A DNA stretch of 64,000 bases from Cohnella thailandensis (lineage in GTDB: Bacteria > Bacillota > Bacilli > Paenibacillales > Paenibacillaceae). The notes under the pieces were generated by a model. That model saw only the letters and a program-made list of their open reading frames with translations, searched no databases and was not told where the DNA came from. The DNA is taken from assembly GCF_014212135.1 (NCBI RefSeq), contig NZ_JACJVQ010000019.1:310001-374000 (forward strand). Direction: 5' to 3'. The translations under genes were made by a program, and so were the position numbers. This document shows positions 8,934 to 16,840 of the stretch, piece by piece. Positions within the stretch are counted from its first letter, which is position 1. Each line of letters starts with the position of its first letter.

Positions 8934-9879
8934 CGGGCAAGGAAGCGGCGGCTTCCCGAATAAGAGAGCAGGAGCGCAGGAAGAGCTCCTGCTCTTGCTG
9001 CGTTAAATTGAGCTCGACAAGTTCCGTGATGCCCGCGCGCGACAGAATGGCGGGGACGCCGATGCAGATATCGCGCTGTCCGTATTCTCCATCCAAGATG
9101 GCGGAGACGGCCGTTATTTTATAATCGTCATTCAGAACGGAACGGACGATGTGGGCGATGGCATTCGCGATTCCATAGTGGGTGGAGCCTTTGCGCTGAA
9201 GGATCTCCCAGCCGGCGTCCCGAGTTTTGGCCGCGATCTCGTCCAGGTTCAGCCGGCCGAAGCGTTGCGGATGCTGGACCAGAATATCGAGTAGAGGCTT
9301 GCCCCCGATGGTCACATGCGACCAGGCGGGGAATTGGGAGTCCCCGTGTTCTCCCAGCACATAGCCGTGCACGCTCCTCGGATCGACGGGAATGTATTCG
9401 GACAGCAGCGTCTTTAACCTAGAGGAATCAATGGAGGTTCCCGTGCCGATCACCCGCGATCTCGGCAATTTGGACAGCTTCCAGACAAGGTAAGTGACCA
9501 CGTCCACCGGATTCGCCGCGACCACGAAGATTCCGTCGAATCCGCATTGCATGATACGGGGGATTAGCGAGGAATAAATCGCATGCGAGCTTTCCAGAAG
9601 GGCAAGCCTGGTTCCGCCTGGAACCGGGTTGGCGCCGGCTGCGAGAACGACGATGTCGGCATCCTTGCAATCCGATGGCTCCCCGACGCGAATCTTCGTT
9701 CGGGTATGGGTGAAGTCCATGCAATGCGATAGGTCGAGCGATTGGGCATACGCTCGTTCGTACGTCCGATCGATCAGGATAATCTCGTCGCAGATGGATT
9801 GATTGATCAGGGAGTACGCGCAGCTGGAACCGACGAATCCGACGCCGACGATCGCTACTTTACGCGTTTTGCTTGTCAT
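8896..9879 (-). CDS. L-lactate/malate dehydrogenase family protein
   Basis: NAD-dependent 2-hydroxyacid dehydrogenase of 327 residues. The nucleotide fold is clear (GVGFVGSS, 12-19; Asp37), and catalytic residues are present: Arg91 in GGTRL, Asp151 and Arg154 (SIDSSR) and His178 in GEHGDSQFP. The substrate-specificity loop is unusual: [11 protein letters not shown] has proline where lactate dehydrogenases carry Gln102 and glycine where they carry Glu107. It may act on another 2-oxoacid. GGAGG lies eight bases before the ATG. It converges on and overlaps the chemoreceptor gene by 38 bases. Confidence 0.85.
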   Translation of the reverse strand: MTSKTRKVAIVGVGFVGSSCAYSLINQSICDEIILIDRTYERAYAQSLDLSHCMDFTHTRTKIRVGEPSDCKDADIVVLAAGANPVPGGTRLALLESSHAIYSSLIPRIMQCGFDGIFVVAANPVDVVTYLVWKLSKLPRSRVIGTGTSIDSSRLKTLLSEYIPVDPRSVHGYVLGEHGDSQFPAWSHVTIGGKPLLDILVQHPQRFGRLNLDEIAAKTRDAGWEILQRKGSTHYGIANAIAHIVRSVLNDDYKITAVSAILDGEYGQRDICIGVPAILSRAGITELVELNLTQQEQELFLRSCSLIREAAASLPAIPLSCSTASAE

Positions 9880-10020
9880 GCTGACATCCTCCGTCCGCTT
9901 TATGTTGTTTCTTGTATGTATATGCGATAATTCGGGACTTTGAACCTGTTATGTAAGATGGACAAACATTATGCTAACATTGTGGTAAAATAAAGAAAAT
10001 GGGCTAAGGAGGAGACAAAG

Positions 10021-10917
10021 ATGGAGCGCAAGTTGTTAGGCAAGACGAACCTTTCGGTCACGGCACTCGGATTCGGTTCCATGGAGATTCGCGGGACCCG
10101 AGTTTGGAACGGCCGACCGATCTCGGACGAGGATTCGGGCAAGCTTCTCCATGCCGTGTTGGATGCGGGAATTAATTTTATCGATACATCGTATGATTAC
10201 GGCCGAAGCGAAGAGCTGATCGGCAAGTACATCCGCGGTCGTCGGCAGGAGTACGTGCTTGCGACGAAGTGCGGCTGCACGCTTGTCGATTGCGGAGATC
10301 ACGACGAGACTCCTCACGTATGGACCCGGGACAACCTTCTTCATAACATCGAGACAAGCCTTAAACGTATGGGAACCGACTACGTCGATCTGCTTCAACT
10401 TCACGGTCCGACGGCGGCACAAGTAGAGGAAGGCGGCTTGCTGGAAGTGCTGGAGGAGATTAAGGCTTCCGGCAAAGCGCGCCATATCGGGATCTCCTCG
10501 TACATGCCGAACCTGGAAGCTCATCTCGCGGGACCGGGCAACTACGAGACGTACCAGCTTCCCTATTCGGCCCTGGAGCGGGATCATGAGACGTGGATCG
10601 ACCGTGCGGCGGATAAAGGAGCCGGCATCATCATCCGCGGCGGCGTCGGCCGAGGCGAACCGGGTCTTGGCTTGGGGCAGCAGGATCGCTGGCATCTGTG
10701 GGATGCCGCGAAGCTGGACGAGCTGCTGGAGGAAGGGGAGACCCGGACGGGCTTCCTTCTTAGGTTTACGCTCAGTCACCCGAACCTCTCGACGACGATC
10801 GTCGGCACGATGAAGCCGGAGCATCTGCTCGAGAACGTACGCGTGGCGGAGAAAGGGCGTCTTCCGGCGGATGTTTATGCGGAAGCGAAGCGCAGGTTGG
10901 ATTCGGTTGTAAAGTGA
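10021..10917 (+). CDS. Aldo/keto reductase
   Basis: NADPH-dependent carbonyl reductase of 298 residues with the catalytic tetrad in place: Asp55 (FIDTS), Tyr60 (YDYGRSE), Lys83 (ATKCG) and His128 (LQLHGP). The C-terminal cofactor region is TIVGTMKPEHLLENV. AAGGAGG sits ideally before the ATG. A promoter-like TAAAAT (9986-9991) preceded by TG lies about 30 bases upstream. It has no evident operon partner; the next gene follows after 53 bases. Substrate unknown. Confidence 0.9.
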   Translation: MERKLLGKTNLSVTALGFGSMEIRGTRVWNGRPISDEDSGKLLHAVLDAGINFIDTSYDYGRSEELIGKYIRGRRQEYVLATKCGCTLVDCGDHDETPHVWTRDNLLHNIETSLKRMGTDYVDLLQLHGPTAAQVEEGGLLEVLEEIKASGKARHIGISSYMPNLEAHLAGPGNYETYQLPYSALERDHETWIDRAADKGAGIIIRGGVGRGEPGLGLGQQDRWHLWDAAKLDELLEEGETRTGFLLRFTLSHPNLSTTIVGTMKPEHLLENVRVAEKGRLPADVYAEAKRRLDSVVK

Positions 10918-10970
10918 ATTAGCATGCGAACCGATATAAAAGGAGGGATTTTCTTACAACTACTCGGACG

Positions 10971-12680
10971 GTGAAGACTTCGATGAGAAAAACGATGATT
11001 TTGCTCCTTGCGCTGGTCTTGATGATGACGGCTCAAGGAGCGTCCGCTTCCGCCGATCATTCGGCCGCGGCGAAGGTGTCCTCCAATCGGATTTACATGG
11101 ATGGACAATTCATGGATGCTACCGGATTCACTATCGCGGGAAACAATTATTTCAGGCTTCGCGATATCGCCGAGATGTTCTCGGTCACGACAAGCCGATT
11201 CAACGTGACTTGGAACGGCGGCAGCAACTCGGTCGAGCTCGTAACGGGAGAACCTTACGAGAAGCCGGAGACGGACCAGGACATTTATTACTCCTCTTAC
11301 AGTACCTATTCAGCCAAGCCCTCCGCATCCCGTATTCTGATCGACGGACAAGCGGTCTCCATGACCGCATATGTCATCGACGGAAGCACTTACTTCAAGT
11401 TGAGGGATCTGGGGGCAAACGTTCCGTTCGACGTGAAGCTGGGCGAGTTCAACGAGATTTATCTTTACTCGCAAACTCCGCAGAACGCTTATCGCGCCGA
11501 AATGGCTTACGACGCGAACTTCAATCGGGTCTCCTCCGACTATCCGAGATGGCAGAGTCCGGTCGAATCCAACCTGATTCGCAACGCGGACGGCACCGTC
11601 AGCGTCATTGAAGCCAATGAAGGGCTGACTATCGAGACATACGACGCTAGCTACCGCCTCCTCGCCAAGAAGAAGCTGGAACTCGAGCTTCCTTTATTCG
11701 GAGCCTTCTACAGCGGAGAGAAGTACAATTACGTCGCCTACGGCCAAGAGAACCGGGAGGAGAACGACGACAAGGAAGTCATACGGATTGTCCGCTACGA
11801 CAAGAATTTCGCTCGAATCGACAGCGTATCGGTGCGTGGAGGAGAGAGCTTTACGACGGTTCCGTTCGACGCGGGTTCGGGGAGAATGGCGGAGAGCGGG
11901 AATACTCTTGTTTTCCATACGGCACGCGAACGGTACACGACGGAGGACGGCAAGAACCATCAATCCCAATTGACGATCCTCGTGGATACGTCGACGATGA
12001 CGGTGACCAACGATCTGGGCAGGTTCCAGGAGAATCACGTGAGCCATTCCTTCGATCAATATGCGCTGTTTGACGGAAGTGAGCATGTCCTGCTCGATCA
12101 TGGCGATGCCTATCCGCGCTCGATCGTCCTAAGCAAGGGGACCGGATCGTCGTACGTTACGCTGGATCTATTCGATATTCCGGGCGCGATCGGGGCGAAC
12201 ATGACCGGCGTGTCGGTCGGAGGCTTCGGGATGTCGTCGGCGGATTACCTCGTGGCCATGAATTCGATCGATCATTCGAAGGTTAGCGAATATACTTCGT
12301 TCGATATGGTAGGCCTGGAGAAGGACCAACGGGACGTGATTCTCGTATCGGTGCCAAGGAACAACCTGACGACAAGCGCCATCCGTCAGACGACGATCGC
12401 CAAGTACATCGGAACCGACAAGTACGCTTCCATTCCCAAGCTGGTGAAGCTCGACGACGACAAGCTGATGGTCCTGTGGCAGGAGTTCGATGCGCAGCAG
12501 AATCGGGGAGATCTGAAGTACGTGCTCGTGGACGGGGAAGGGCAGCCGACGGGCAACGTTCAATCGATCGAGAACTTCGCGCTCTCCGAGTGCCAGCCGA
12601 TCGTCGTCGACAATAAAGTGATTTGGTATGCGCAAGAGAACGGCATGCGGACGTTTTATTCGATTCCGTTGTCGGCGTAA
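10971..12680 (+). CDS. Secreted stalk-domain protein
   Basis: Exported protein of 569 residues with signal peptide MRKTMILLLALVLMMTAQGASASA. Two copper-amine-oxidase-type stalk modules follow: the first around residues 38-95 (IYMDGQFMDATGFTIAGNNY, FRLRDIAEMF) and the second around 110-165 (ILIDGQAVSMTAYVIDGSTY, FKLRDLG). The remaining 400 residues are rich in beta strands (RIVRYDKNFARIDSV, SIVLSKGTGSSYVTLDLF), like a beta-propeller or repeat domain, and have no catalytic motif I recognise. The start is GTG 10971 or ATG 10983; neither has a good ribosome site. Probably a cell-surface binding protein. Confidence 0.78.
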   Translation: MKTSMRKTMILLLALVLMMTAQGASASADHSAAAKVSSNRIYMDGQFMDATGFTIAGNNYFRLRDIAEMFSVTTSRFNVTWNGGSNSVELVTGEPYEKPETDQDIYYSSYSTYSAKPSASRILIDGQAVSMTAYVIDGSTYFKLRDLGANVPFDVKLGEFNEIYLYSQTPQNAYRAEMAYDANFNRVSSDYPRWQSPVESNLIRNADGTVSVIEANEGLTIETYDASYRLLAKKKLELELPLFGAFYSGEKYNYVAYGQENREENDDKEVIRIVRYDKNFARIDSVSVRGGESFTTVPFDAGSGRMAESGNTLVFHTARERYTTEDGKNHQSQLTILVDTSTMTVTNDLGRFQENHVSHSFDQYALFDGSEHVLLDHGDAYPRSIVLSKGTGSSYVTLDLFDIPGAIGANMTGVSVGGFGMSSADYLVAMNSIDHSKVSEYTSFDMVGLEKDQRDVILVSVPRNNLTTSAIRQTTIAKYIGTDKYASIPKLVKLDDDKLMVLWQEFDAQQNRGDLKYVLVDGEGQPTGNVQSIENFALSECQPIVVDNKVIWYAQENGMRTFYSIPLSA

Positions 12681-12685
12681 GAATA

Positions 12686-12722
12686 ATGGCGGAACCGGGA
12701 GAAATTCTCCTGGTTCCGCCAT
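12686..12722. terminator. Hairpin between convergent genes
   Basis: ATGGCGGAACC (12686-12696) pairs with GGTTCCGCCAT at the 3' side, with inner GGAGAA/TTCTCC, giving a stem of about 18 bp. It lies between two convergent stops and can serve both directions, though there is no long T run. Confidence 0.65.
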
Positions 12723-12726
12723 TTGT

Positions 12727-13278
12727 TCAATTCGGTACAGGAGCTTCTCGAGCTTCTTGGAGTCCGACGGCTTCCACAGGCTCCTGATACCAAAACAACG
12801 CATAGTCGTTCATTGTAGAAGCGTGACCCAACTGGCGCAGCATGGTAGACACGTTCCCTCTATGGTAGGATCCGTGATTAACGACATGCAGGACGATTTC
12901 CGATAAGCGCGTTTGGCGGATTCCGGCGTATGGATTGTCTAGCAGGATCGTTTGCTCCAGGTCGGTTTGGGTTCGGAACCATTCGCTATATAACTCCGAT
13001 AATTGCGCAAAGTTAGTCGCATACTCCTCCACGGTAGTCAGGACGCTCTCGTGAAGAGGGAAGGTTTCCTGCAGCGCTTCCGGCATCTCCGTGCCCGTTA
13101 ACACCAAGTACCACGCCTTTTCGACCGCATAGATATGACTAAGGGCATGGGCGATGGTGGGAAAAGAGCTGTTCACTTCTTGACGGAGCACGGAGGAAGG
13201 GAGCTCCTTGATTCTCCCCAGGATCGTTTGGTTGGCCCAAGCATGGTACTTATACATTTCAACCGGATGATTCGTCAT
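12727..13278 (-). CDS. DinB family protein
   Basis: Four-helix-bundle metalloenzyme of the DinB/YfiT type, 183 residues. The three metal-binding histidines are visible: one in LSHIYAVEKAW and two in HVVNHGSYHRGNV near the C-terminus. Family members include thiol-S-transferases (bacillithiol or mycothiol type) and damage-induced proteins. The ATG at 13278 is chosen because GGAGA lies upstream; the frame is open for 25 more codons without a better site. A hairpin (13340-13371) lies upstream. Confidence 0.82.
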   Translation of the reverse strand: MTNHPVEMYKYHAWANQTILGRIKELPSSVLRQEVNSSFPTIAHALSHIYAVEKAWYLVLTGTEMPEALQETFPLHESVLTTVEEYATNFAQLSELYSEWFRTQTDLEQTILLDNPYAGIRQTRLSEIVLHVVNHGSYHRGNVSTMLRQLGHASTMNDYALFWYQEPVEAVGLQEAREAPVPN

Positions 13279-13339
13279 TCGTATCTTCTCCTTTGAATTC
13301 GCAGTGGATTTGAATGGGTTTCGGATACCATCATAAATA

Positions 13340-13371
13340 AAGAAGTATGACAACTGTCTGTCATACTTCTT
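13340..13371. promoter_or_regulatory. Perfect 13-bp inverted repeat
   Basis: AAGAAGTATGACA (13340-13352) and its exact inverse (13359-13371) flank a six-base loop, between the LysR gene stop and the dinB start, both on the minus strand. It may end the lysR transcript or be an operator in the dinB promoter; no clear T run follows in either direction. Confidence 0.5.
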
Positions 13372-13424
13372 GCTAAAGTTTGAATGTATTTTGCAGCTGG
13401 TCTTTCAAAAATGTCTCGATTACA

Positions 13425-14309
13425 TTAGCTCCTCCTTTCTTGCGGCGGAAACAAGCTTAGCGTTGTCCGGATAAACAGCTTGACCGCATGGGAGGCTTCA
13501 TGGAGAGAAGGCACCGCAAGCCGAATGTCGCGATAGGCTTCCGGCTCCAGTTCGCTCTTGACGAGCCTGGGCGGGAGCGTCTTAAGAGCCAGCTCGGACA
13601 GAATCGGATAACCGAGGCCTTCTTCAGCCATCCGGAGAGCCATGCTGACGCTCTGAACGATATACTTCGATTGAAAAGGAGCTCCCGCGCGTTCGAACAG
13701 GTCGATGATCGGCGGCTCGTATCCTGCCTTGCACGTAATGAAGGGCTCCCTGGCTAACTGTTTGACGGGGATGACGGACAGGCGGCTAAGCGGATTGTCC
13801 TCTCGTATCACGGCGTACATTTTCTCCCGATAGAGGGGGATCGTCTCCCAATCGTCATCCGGCGGAATCAGGAACGCGATATCGATCACCCTCGTCTCCA
13901 GCCAGCTCCTCAGCTCGTCGATGTTCCCTTCGTGCAGCTCGAACTCGATGCCCGGATGCTTCTCGGCGATGGCGGCGATAATCGGGGGAAGGAAGTGCGC
14001 GCCGGCCACGGGAAAAGCCCCGACGCGGATCGTGCCGACCTGCAGCCCCTTCTCGTCGGCGACGGCTTGATCGACTTTAGCGAAGGTGCCGAGAATCTCC
14101 CGGAAAAGCACAAGAATCCGCTGGCCGGCCTCGGTCAGCCGAACTCCGCTGCGGCGATCGCGCAGGAGCAACGGAATGTCCAGCTCCGATTCCAGAGAGG
14201 AGATCGCTCGACTGACCGCCGGCTGCGTCATGTTCAGCTCGAGGCCCGCTTTCGTGAAGCTGCCCGTCTCCGCGATCTTGACGAACAGCTTGATCTGCGT
14301 GTTTGTCAT
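13425..14309 (-). CDS. LysR family transcriptional regulator
   Basis: LysR-type regulator of 294 residues starting MTNTQIKLFVKIAETGSF. The winged helix-turn-helix is residues about 1-60 (AGLELNMTQPAVSRAISSLE) and the rest is the periplasmic-binding-like effector domain (IRVGAFPVAGAHFLPPI). The frame is open 15 codons upstream to 14354, but the family start is at 14309; no strong ribosome site marks either. It is divergent from the EamA transporter, whose promoter lies in the roughly 100-base gap, so it probably controls that exporter. Confidence 0.88.
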   Translation of the reverse strand: MTNTQIKLFVKIAETGSFTKAGLELNMTQPAVSRAISSLESELDIPLLLRDRRSGVRLTEAGQRILVLFREILGTFAKVDQAVADEKGLQVGTIRVGAFPVAGAHFLPPIIAAIAEKHPGIEFELHEGNIDELRSWLETRVIDIAFLIPPDDDWETIPLYREKMYAVIREDNPLSRLSVIPVKQLAREPFITCKAGYEPPIIDLFERAGAPFQSKYIVQSVSMALRMAEEGLGYPILSELALKTLPPRLVKSELEPEAYRDIRLAVPSLHEASHAVKLFIRTTLSLFPPQERRS

Positions 14310-14407
14310 AACGTGAATGCTATGCCCCCTATACGAAACATTCATTTTCATCATGTCAGAAAATAGTGTATCATTCGGGTTGACCCTTTAACAAGGAGAG
14401 ACCTCTC

Positions 14408-15310
14408 ATGTCAGAAACCGCATTGTCCCGTAAACAAACCGTCTTCTATCTAGCCTTCTTGATCCTGATGTGGGGAATCAACTGGCCGTTATCCAAATAC
14501 GCCTTGGAATTCACGCCGCCGCTTCTGTTCGCCGGCCTTCGGACGCTGATCGGAGGGACTTTGCTTATCGTTATCGCGCTGCCGCGGTGGAGAAAGCTCC
14601 GACTTCGGGAGACGTGGCCGTATTATCTGCTCTCGGCCATTCTCAGCATCGTGTTCTACTACGGCTTCCAAACCGTCGGCCTCCAATACATGCCAGCCGG
14701 CTTGTTCTCGGCCATCGTATTCCTGCAGCCGGTCCTGCTCGGCTTGTTCGCCTGGATGTGGCTGGGAGAGAGGATGTACACGCGGAAAATGATCGGCCTG
14801 CTGCTCGGCTTCGCCGGAGTAGCGGCAATGAGCATCGGAGGATTGGAGGGAGGAATCTCCTTCATCGGTATCTTGCTCGCCCTCGCGTCCGCGCTAAGCT
14901 GGGCTCTTGGAACGGTCTACATCAAACGACAAGCGGCGAAGGTAGACTCGCTCTGGATGACCGCCATGCAGATTACGATAGGCGGCATCGTCATGACGGG
15001 GTACGGCTCGGCCGTCGAGAACTGGTCGGAGATCCGCTGGACCGGGTCTTTCCTTTACGACACGCTCTTCATCTCCGTCTTCGTCATCGCGCTTGGCTGG
15101 CTTGTTTACTTTAAGCTGATCGGCTCGGGCGAAGCGTCGAAGGTCGGATCGTACACGTTCCTCATCCCGGTCGTCTCCATCGTCTGCAGCGTCTTTTTCC
15201 TGAACGAAAGACTGACCCTCAATCTGCTCGCCGGAATGGCGCTCATCGTCGTCAGCATCCTGCTCGTGAACGCGCGACCGAGGCGTCTTCAAGAAAGTTC
15301 TAAGGCGTAG
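14408..15310 (+). CDS. EamA/DMT family transporter
   Basis: Inner membrane drug/metabolite transporter of 300 residues with about ten membrane segments arranged as two EamA repeats; the first starts YLAFLILMWGINWPLSKYAL and the second ISFIGILLALASALSWALGT. The family exports amino acids, metabolites or toxic compounds. ACAAGGAGAG precedes the ATG. The divergent LysR gene is its likely regulator, a frequent arrangement for metabolite exporters. Confidence 0.9.
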   Translation: MSETALSRKQTVFYLAFLILMWGINWPLSKYALEFTPPLLFAGLRTLIGGTLLIVIALPRWRKLRLRETWPYYLLSAILSIVFYYGFQTVGLQYMPAGLFSAIVFLQPVLLGLFAWMWLGERMYTRKMIGLLLGFAGVAAMSIGGLEGGISFIGILLALASALSWALGTVYIKRQAAKVDSLWMTAMQITIGGIVMTGYGSAVENWSEIRWTGSFLYDTLFISVFVIALGWLVYFKLIGSGEASKVGSYTFLIPVVSIVCSVFFLNERLTLNLLAGMALIVVSILLVNARPRRLQESSKA

Positions 15311-15365
15311 CCAACCCGAATAAGCTTAGGAATCGGACAATCCTCGGCTGAAAGGGAGATCTCGA

Positions 15366-15494
15366 ATGAACTACGATAGCTTGGCGATTATCATCGGTCA
15401 GCTCCTCTCCATCGGAGTGCTTCTGCTTGTCGTTTCTCGTTTCGTTGGAGGGAAGAAGGGGAGAAGCGGCTGGCGGAGGAAGAGGAAGGCCTAG
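15366..15494 (+). CDS. Small membrane protein, 42 residues
   Basis: A short ORF with AAAGGGAGA upstream at proper spacing and its own terminator 20 bases after the stop. It starts MNYDSLAIIIGQLLSIGVLL, forms one membrane helix (about residues 6-25), and ends in a strongly basic tail (GGKKGRSGWRRKRKA), which puts the C-terminus in the cytoplasm. Gene structure supports it, but I know no family. It lies 55 bases after the EamA gene and may be co-transcribed with it. Confidence 0.6.
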   Translation: MNYDSLAIIIGQLLSIGVLLLVVSRFVGGKKGRSGWRRKRKA

Positions 15495-15515
15495 CAAGGA
15501 TTGAAGGAACGGGTC

Positions 15516-15558
15516 CCGCAGGCTGGACGCCGGATAGGCGTTCGGGCTGCGGCTTTTT
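15516..15558 (+). terminator. Intrinsic terminator
   Basis: CCGCAG (15516-15521) pairs with CTGCGG (15547-15552), with an inner stem CTGGACGCC/GGCGTTCGG using G-U pairs, and ends in CTTTTT. It closes the EamA/small membrane protein transcript. Confidence 0.85.
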
Positions 15559-15673
15559 GCTATTCTCGAAAGCCGTCGCGTAAGTTTCGAAAAAATTAAT
15601 CTTTCGTTTCGTTTTCGTTTATCCGTATCTACTATGATGGACTTAGTCGTCTAACTAGAGAGGAATGAACGAT

Positions 15674-16372
15674 ATGCGCACATGGCTGATCGGCTTCCTA
15701 GCATGCCTGTTCCTCTTACAGGGCTGCGCATTAGAGGAACGGCCAGAACAAAAGAACGGAACGGAGGGTCCTTCCATGAGCCAATCCTTGCTTCAAGCTG
15801 CCGAACGTAAAGATGTTGAATCGGTGACCAAGCTAGTGAAAGAAGGGGCCAACGTGAATTCGCAGGACACCAAGGGGAGAACCCCGGCGATGATCGCGAC
15901 CTACAACAACGATGCGGCAACGCTCAAAGTCCTGCTGGATGCCGGAGCGGACGTCAACATTCAGGATCATAGGCTTAATACGCCATTCCTTTATGCAGGC
16001 GCGGAAGGGTATCTCGATATTTTGAGGTTAACGATAGACGCCGGGGCGGATCCGGCCATTACGAACCGATATGGGGGAACGGCCTTGATTCCCGCCTCCG
16101 AGCATGGCTATGTCGAGGTGGTCCATGAACTCCTAACCCGGACGCAAATCGATGTCAATCACGTCAATAACCTCGGTTGGACGGCCTTATTGGAAGCGAT
16201 AATCCTGAACGACGGCGGCCCCGCTCAGCAGCAGACGGTGCGGCTGCTCATTCAACATGGCGCGGACGTGAACCTACCCGACCATGACCGAGTAACGCCG
16301 TTGCAGCATGCAAGGAACAAAGGATTTAAGGATATCGAACGGATCTTGGCGGATGCAGGCGCGATAAGTTGA
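15674..16372 (+). CDS. Ankyrin-repeat lipoprotein
   Basis: Exported protein of 232 residues with signal MRTWLIGFLACLFLLQGC (lipobox Cys18). Five ankyrin repeats follow, recognisable by GANVNSQDTKGRTPAMIA, GADVNIQDHRLNTPFLYA, GADPAITNRYGGTALIPA, a DVNHVNNLGWTALLEA unit and GADVNLPDHDRVTPLQHA. It is a surface-anchored protein-binding scaffold; the partner is unknown. ATG 15674 is preferred over 15665 because AGAGGA is then about 10 bases away. The promoter of the cfr leader overlaps its stop codon. Confidence 0.87.
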   Translation: MRTWLIGFLACLFLLQGCALEERPEQKNGTEGPSMSQSLLQAAERKDVESVTKLVKEGANVNSQDTKGRTPAMIATYNNDAATLKVLLDAGADVNIQDHRLNTPFLYAGAEGYLDILRLTIDAGADPAITNRYGGTALIPASEHGYVEVVHELLTRTQIDVNHVNNLGWTALLEAIILNDGGPAQQQTVRLLIQHGADVNLPDHDRVTPLQHARNKGFKDIERILADAGAIS

Positions 16373-16398
16373 CACAACGATTCTTTGTATGTTAGCAT
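16369..16398 (+). promoter_or_regulatory. Promoter of the cfr leader
   Basis: Consensus -35 TTGACA (16369-16374), 18-base spacer, and an extended -10 TGT-TAGCAT (16390-16398). It would start a transcript near 16405, more than 430 bases before the methyltransferase gene. The -35 overlaps the stop codon of the ankyrin gene. Confidence 0.65.
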
Positions 16399-16428
16399 TC
16401 CTTTACTTGATACGAACGGAGGAGCTGC

Positions 16429-16542
16429 GTGTGTAAACCTAATTCTTCGATCTTTCTATGCACAAGGAATGAAATAGCGGAGGATGGCTATTTTATGTGC
16501 ATCGTAATCGAAGAATGGTTTGCCTGCGCGGAAACCAATTAA
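16429..16542 (+). CDS. Putative regulatory leader peptide, 37 residues
   Basis: A GTG-initiated ORF with a near-perfect ribosome site GGAGGAG (16418-16424) four bases upstream, starting MCKPNSSIFLCTRNEIAE and ending EEWFACAETN. It lies just after the promoter, and its codons overlap the 5' arm of a long hairpin (16442-16516), while its stop (16540-16542) is past the 3' arm. This is the geometry of leader peptides whose translation sets transcription attenuation. I recognise no homologue. The alternative reading, a two-codon GTG-TAA ORF at 16431, would also place a ribosome here. Confidence 0.6.
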   Translation: MCKPNSSIFLCTRNEIAEDGYFMCIVIEEWFACAETN

Positions 16543-16609
16543 ACGATAGGCGAAGGGGACGGGCGCAGCCACATCTCGAACGTCTTCTATTTCGATTACT
16601 GGATGCACA
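16442..16609 (+). promoter_or_regulatory. Attenuator of the cfr-type gene: competing hairpins
   Basis: Helix 1 (anti-antiterminator) pairs ATTCTTCGAT (16442-16451) with ATCGAAGAAT (16507-16516), ATGCACA (16458-16464) with TGTGCAT (16496-16502) and AAATAGC (16472-16478) with GCTATTT (16487-16493). The same 3' segment TGTGCATC-GTAATCGAA (16496-16512) is the exact complement of TTCGATTAC (16591-16599) plus GATGCACA (16602-16609), a 17-bp antiterminator with a two-base bulge. That downstream strand includes the 5' arm of the terminator. A ribosome stalled early in the leader ORF would block helix 1 and allow the antiterminator. This is inferred from base pairing only. Confidence 0.7.
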
Positions 16610-16633
16610 GGCCGATAGCCTGTGTTTTTTTTT
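16606..16633 (+). terminator. Leader terminator of the cfr-type gene
   Basis: CACAGGC (16606-16612) pairs with GCCTGTG (16618-16624) around a five-base loop and is followed by nine T residues (16625-16633). It stands about 210 bases before the methyltransferase start, inside its leader, and the 5' arm is shared with the antiterminator. Confidence 0.85.
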
Positions 16634-16662
16634 GATCCCTGCGAGAAACGGAGATGAACGAT

Positions 16663-16770
16663 TTGAAAATAGAGGTCGTAGATGATCGGGTGAACCGCTT
16701 CCTGCCGACTGACGCGGTTCACTTAAACAAGATGCCGGAGGGTAACCCTTCTATCGATAGATGCACGTAG
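16663..16770 (+). CDS. Possible second small ORF in the cfr leader
   Basis: Directly downstream of the leader terminator, ACGGAG at 16648-16653 is followed after nine bases by TTG at 16663, opening a 35-codon frame that starts MKIEVVDDRVNRFLPTDAV and ends PSIDRCT. It can only be transcribed if the terminator is read through. It contains a 9-bp hairpin, GTGAACCGC (16690-16698) with GCGGTTCAC (16714-16722). It may be a second leader peptide or chance. Confidence 0.3.
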   Translation: MKIEVVDDRVNRFLPTDAVHLNKMPEGNPSIDRCT

Positions 16771-16817
16771 CGATTCCGCTTGCGGTTCGCCTCGTGATTT
16801 TCTAAGCGTAGCGCGTT

Positions 16818-16837
16818 TTCTCCGGCGGTAAGGAGAA
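16818..16837 (+). promoter_or_regulatory. Hairpin over the cfr ribosome binding site
   Basis: TTCTCC (16818-16823) is exactly complementary to GGAGAA (16832-16837), which is the ribosome binding site of the methyltransferase gene. The eight-base loop makes this a short hairpin that could reduce translation when not opened. Confidence 0.45.
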
Positions 16838-16840
16838 GAC

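Noticed and set aside
16456-16722. 88-codon minus-strand ORF in the cfr leader
   Set aside because: It crosses the attenuator helices, has no ribosome site, and is explained by the paired structures on the plus strand.
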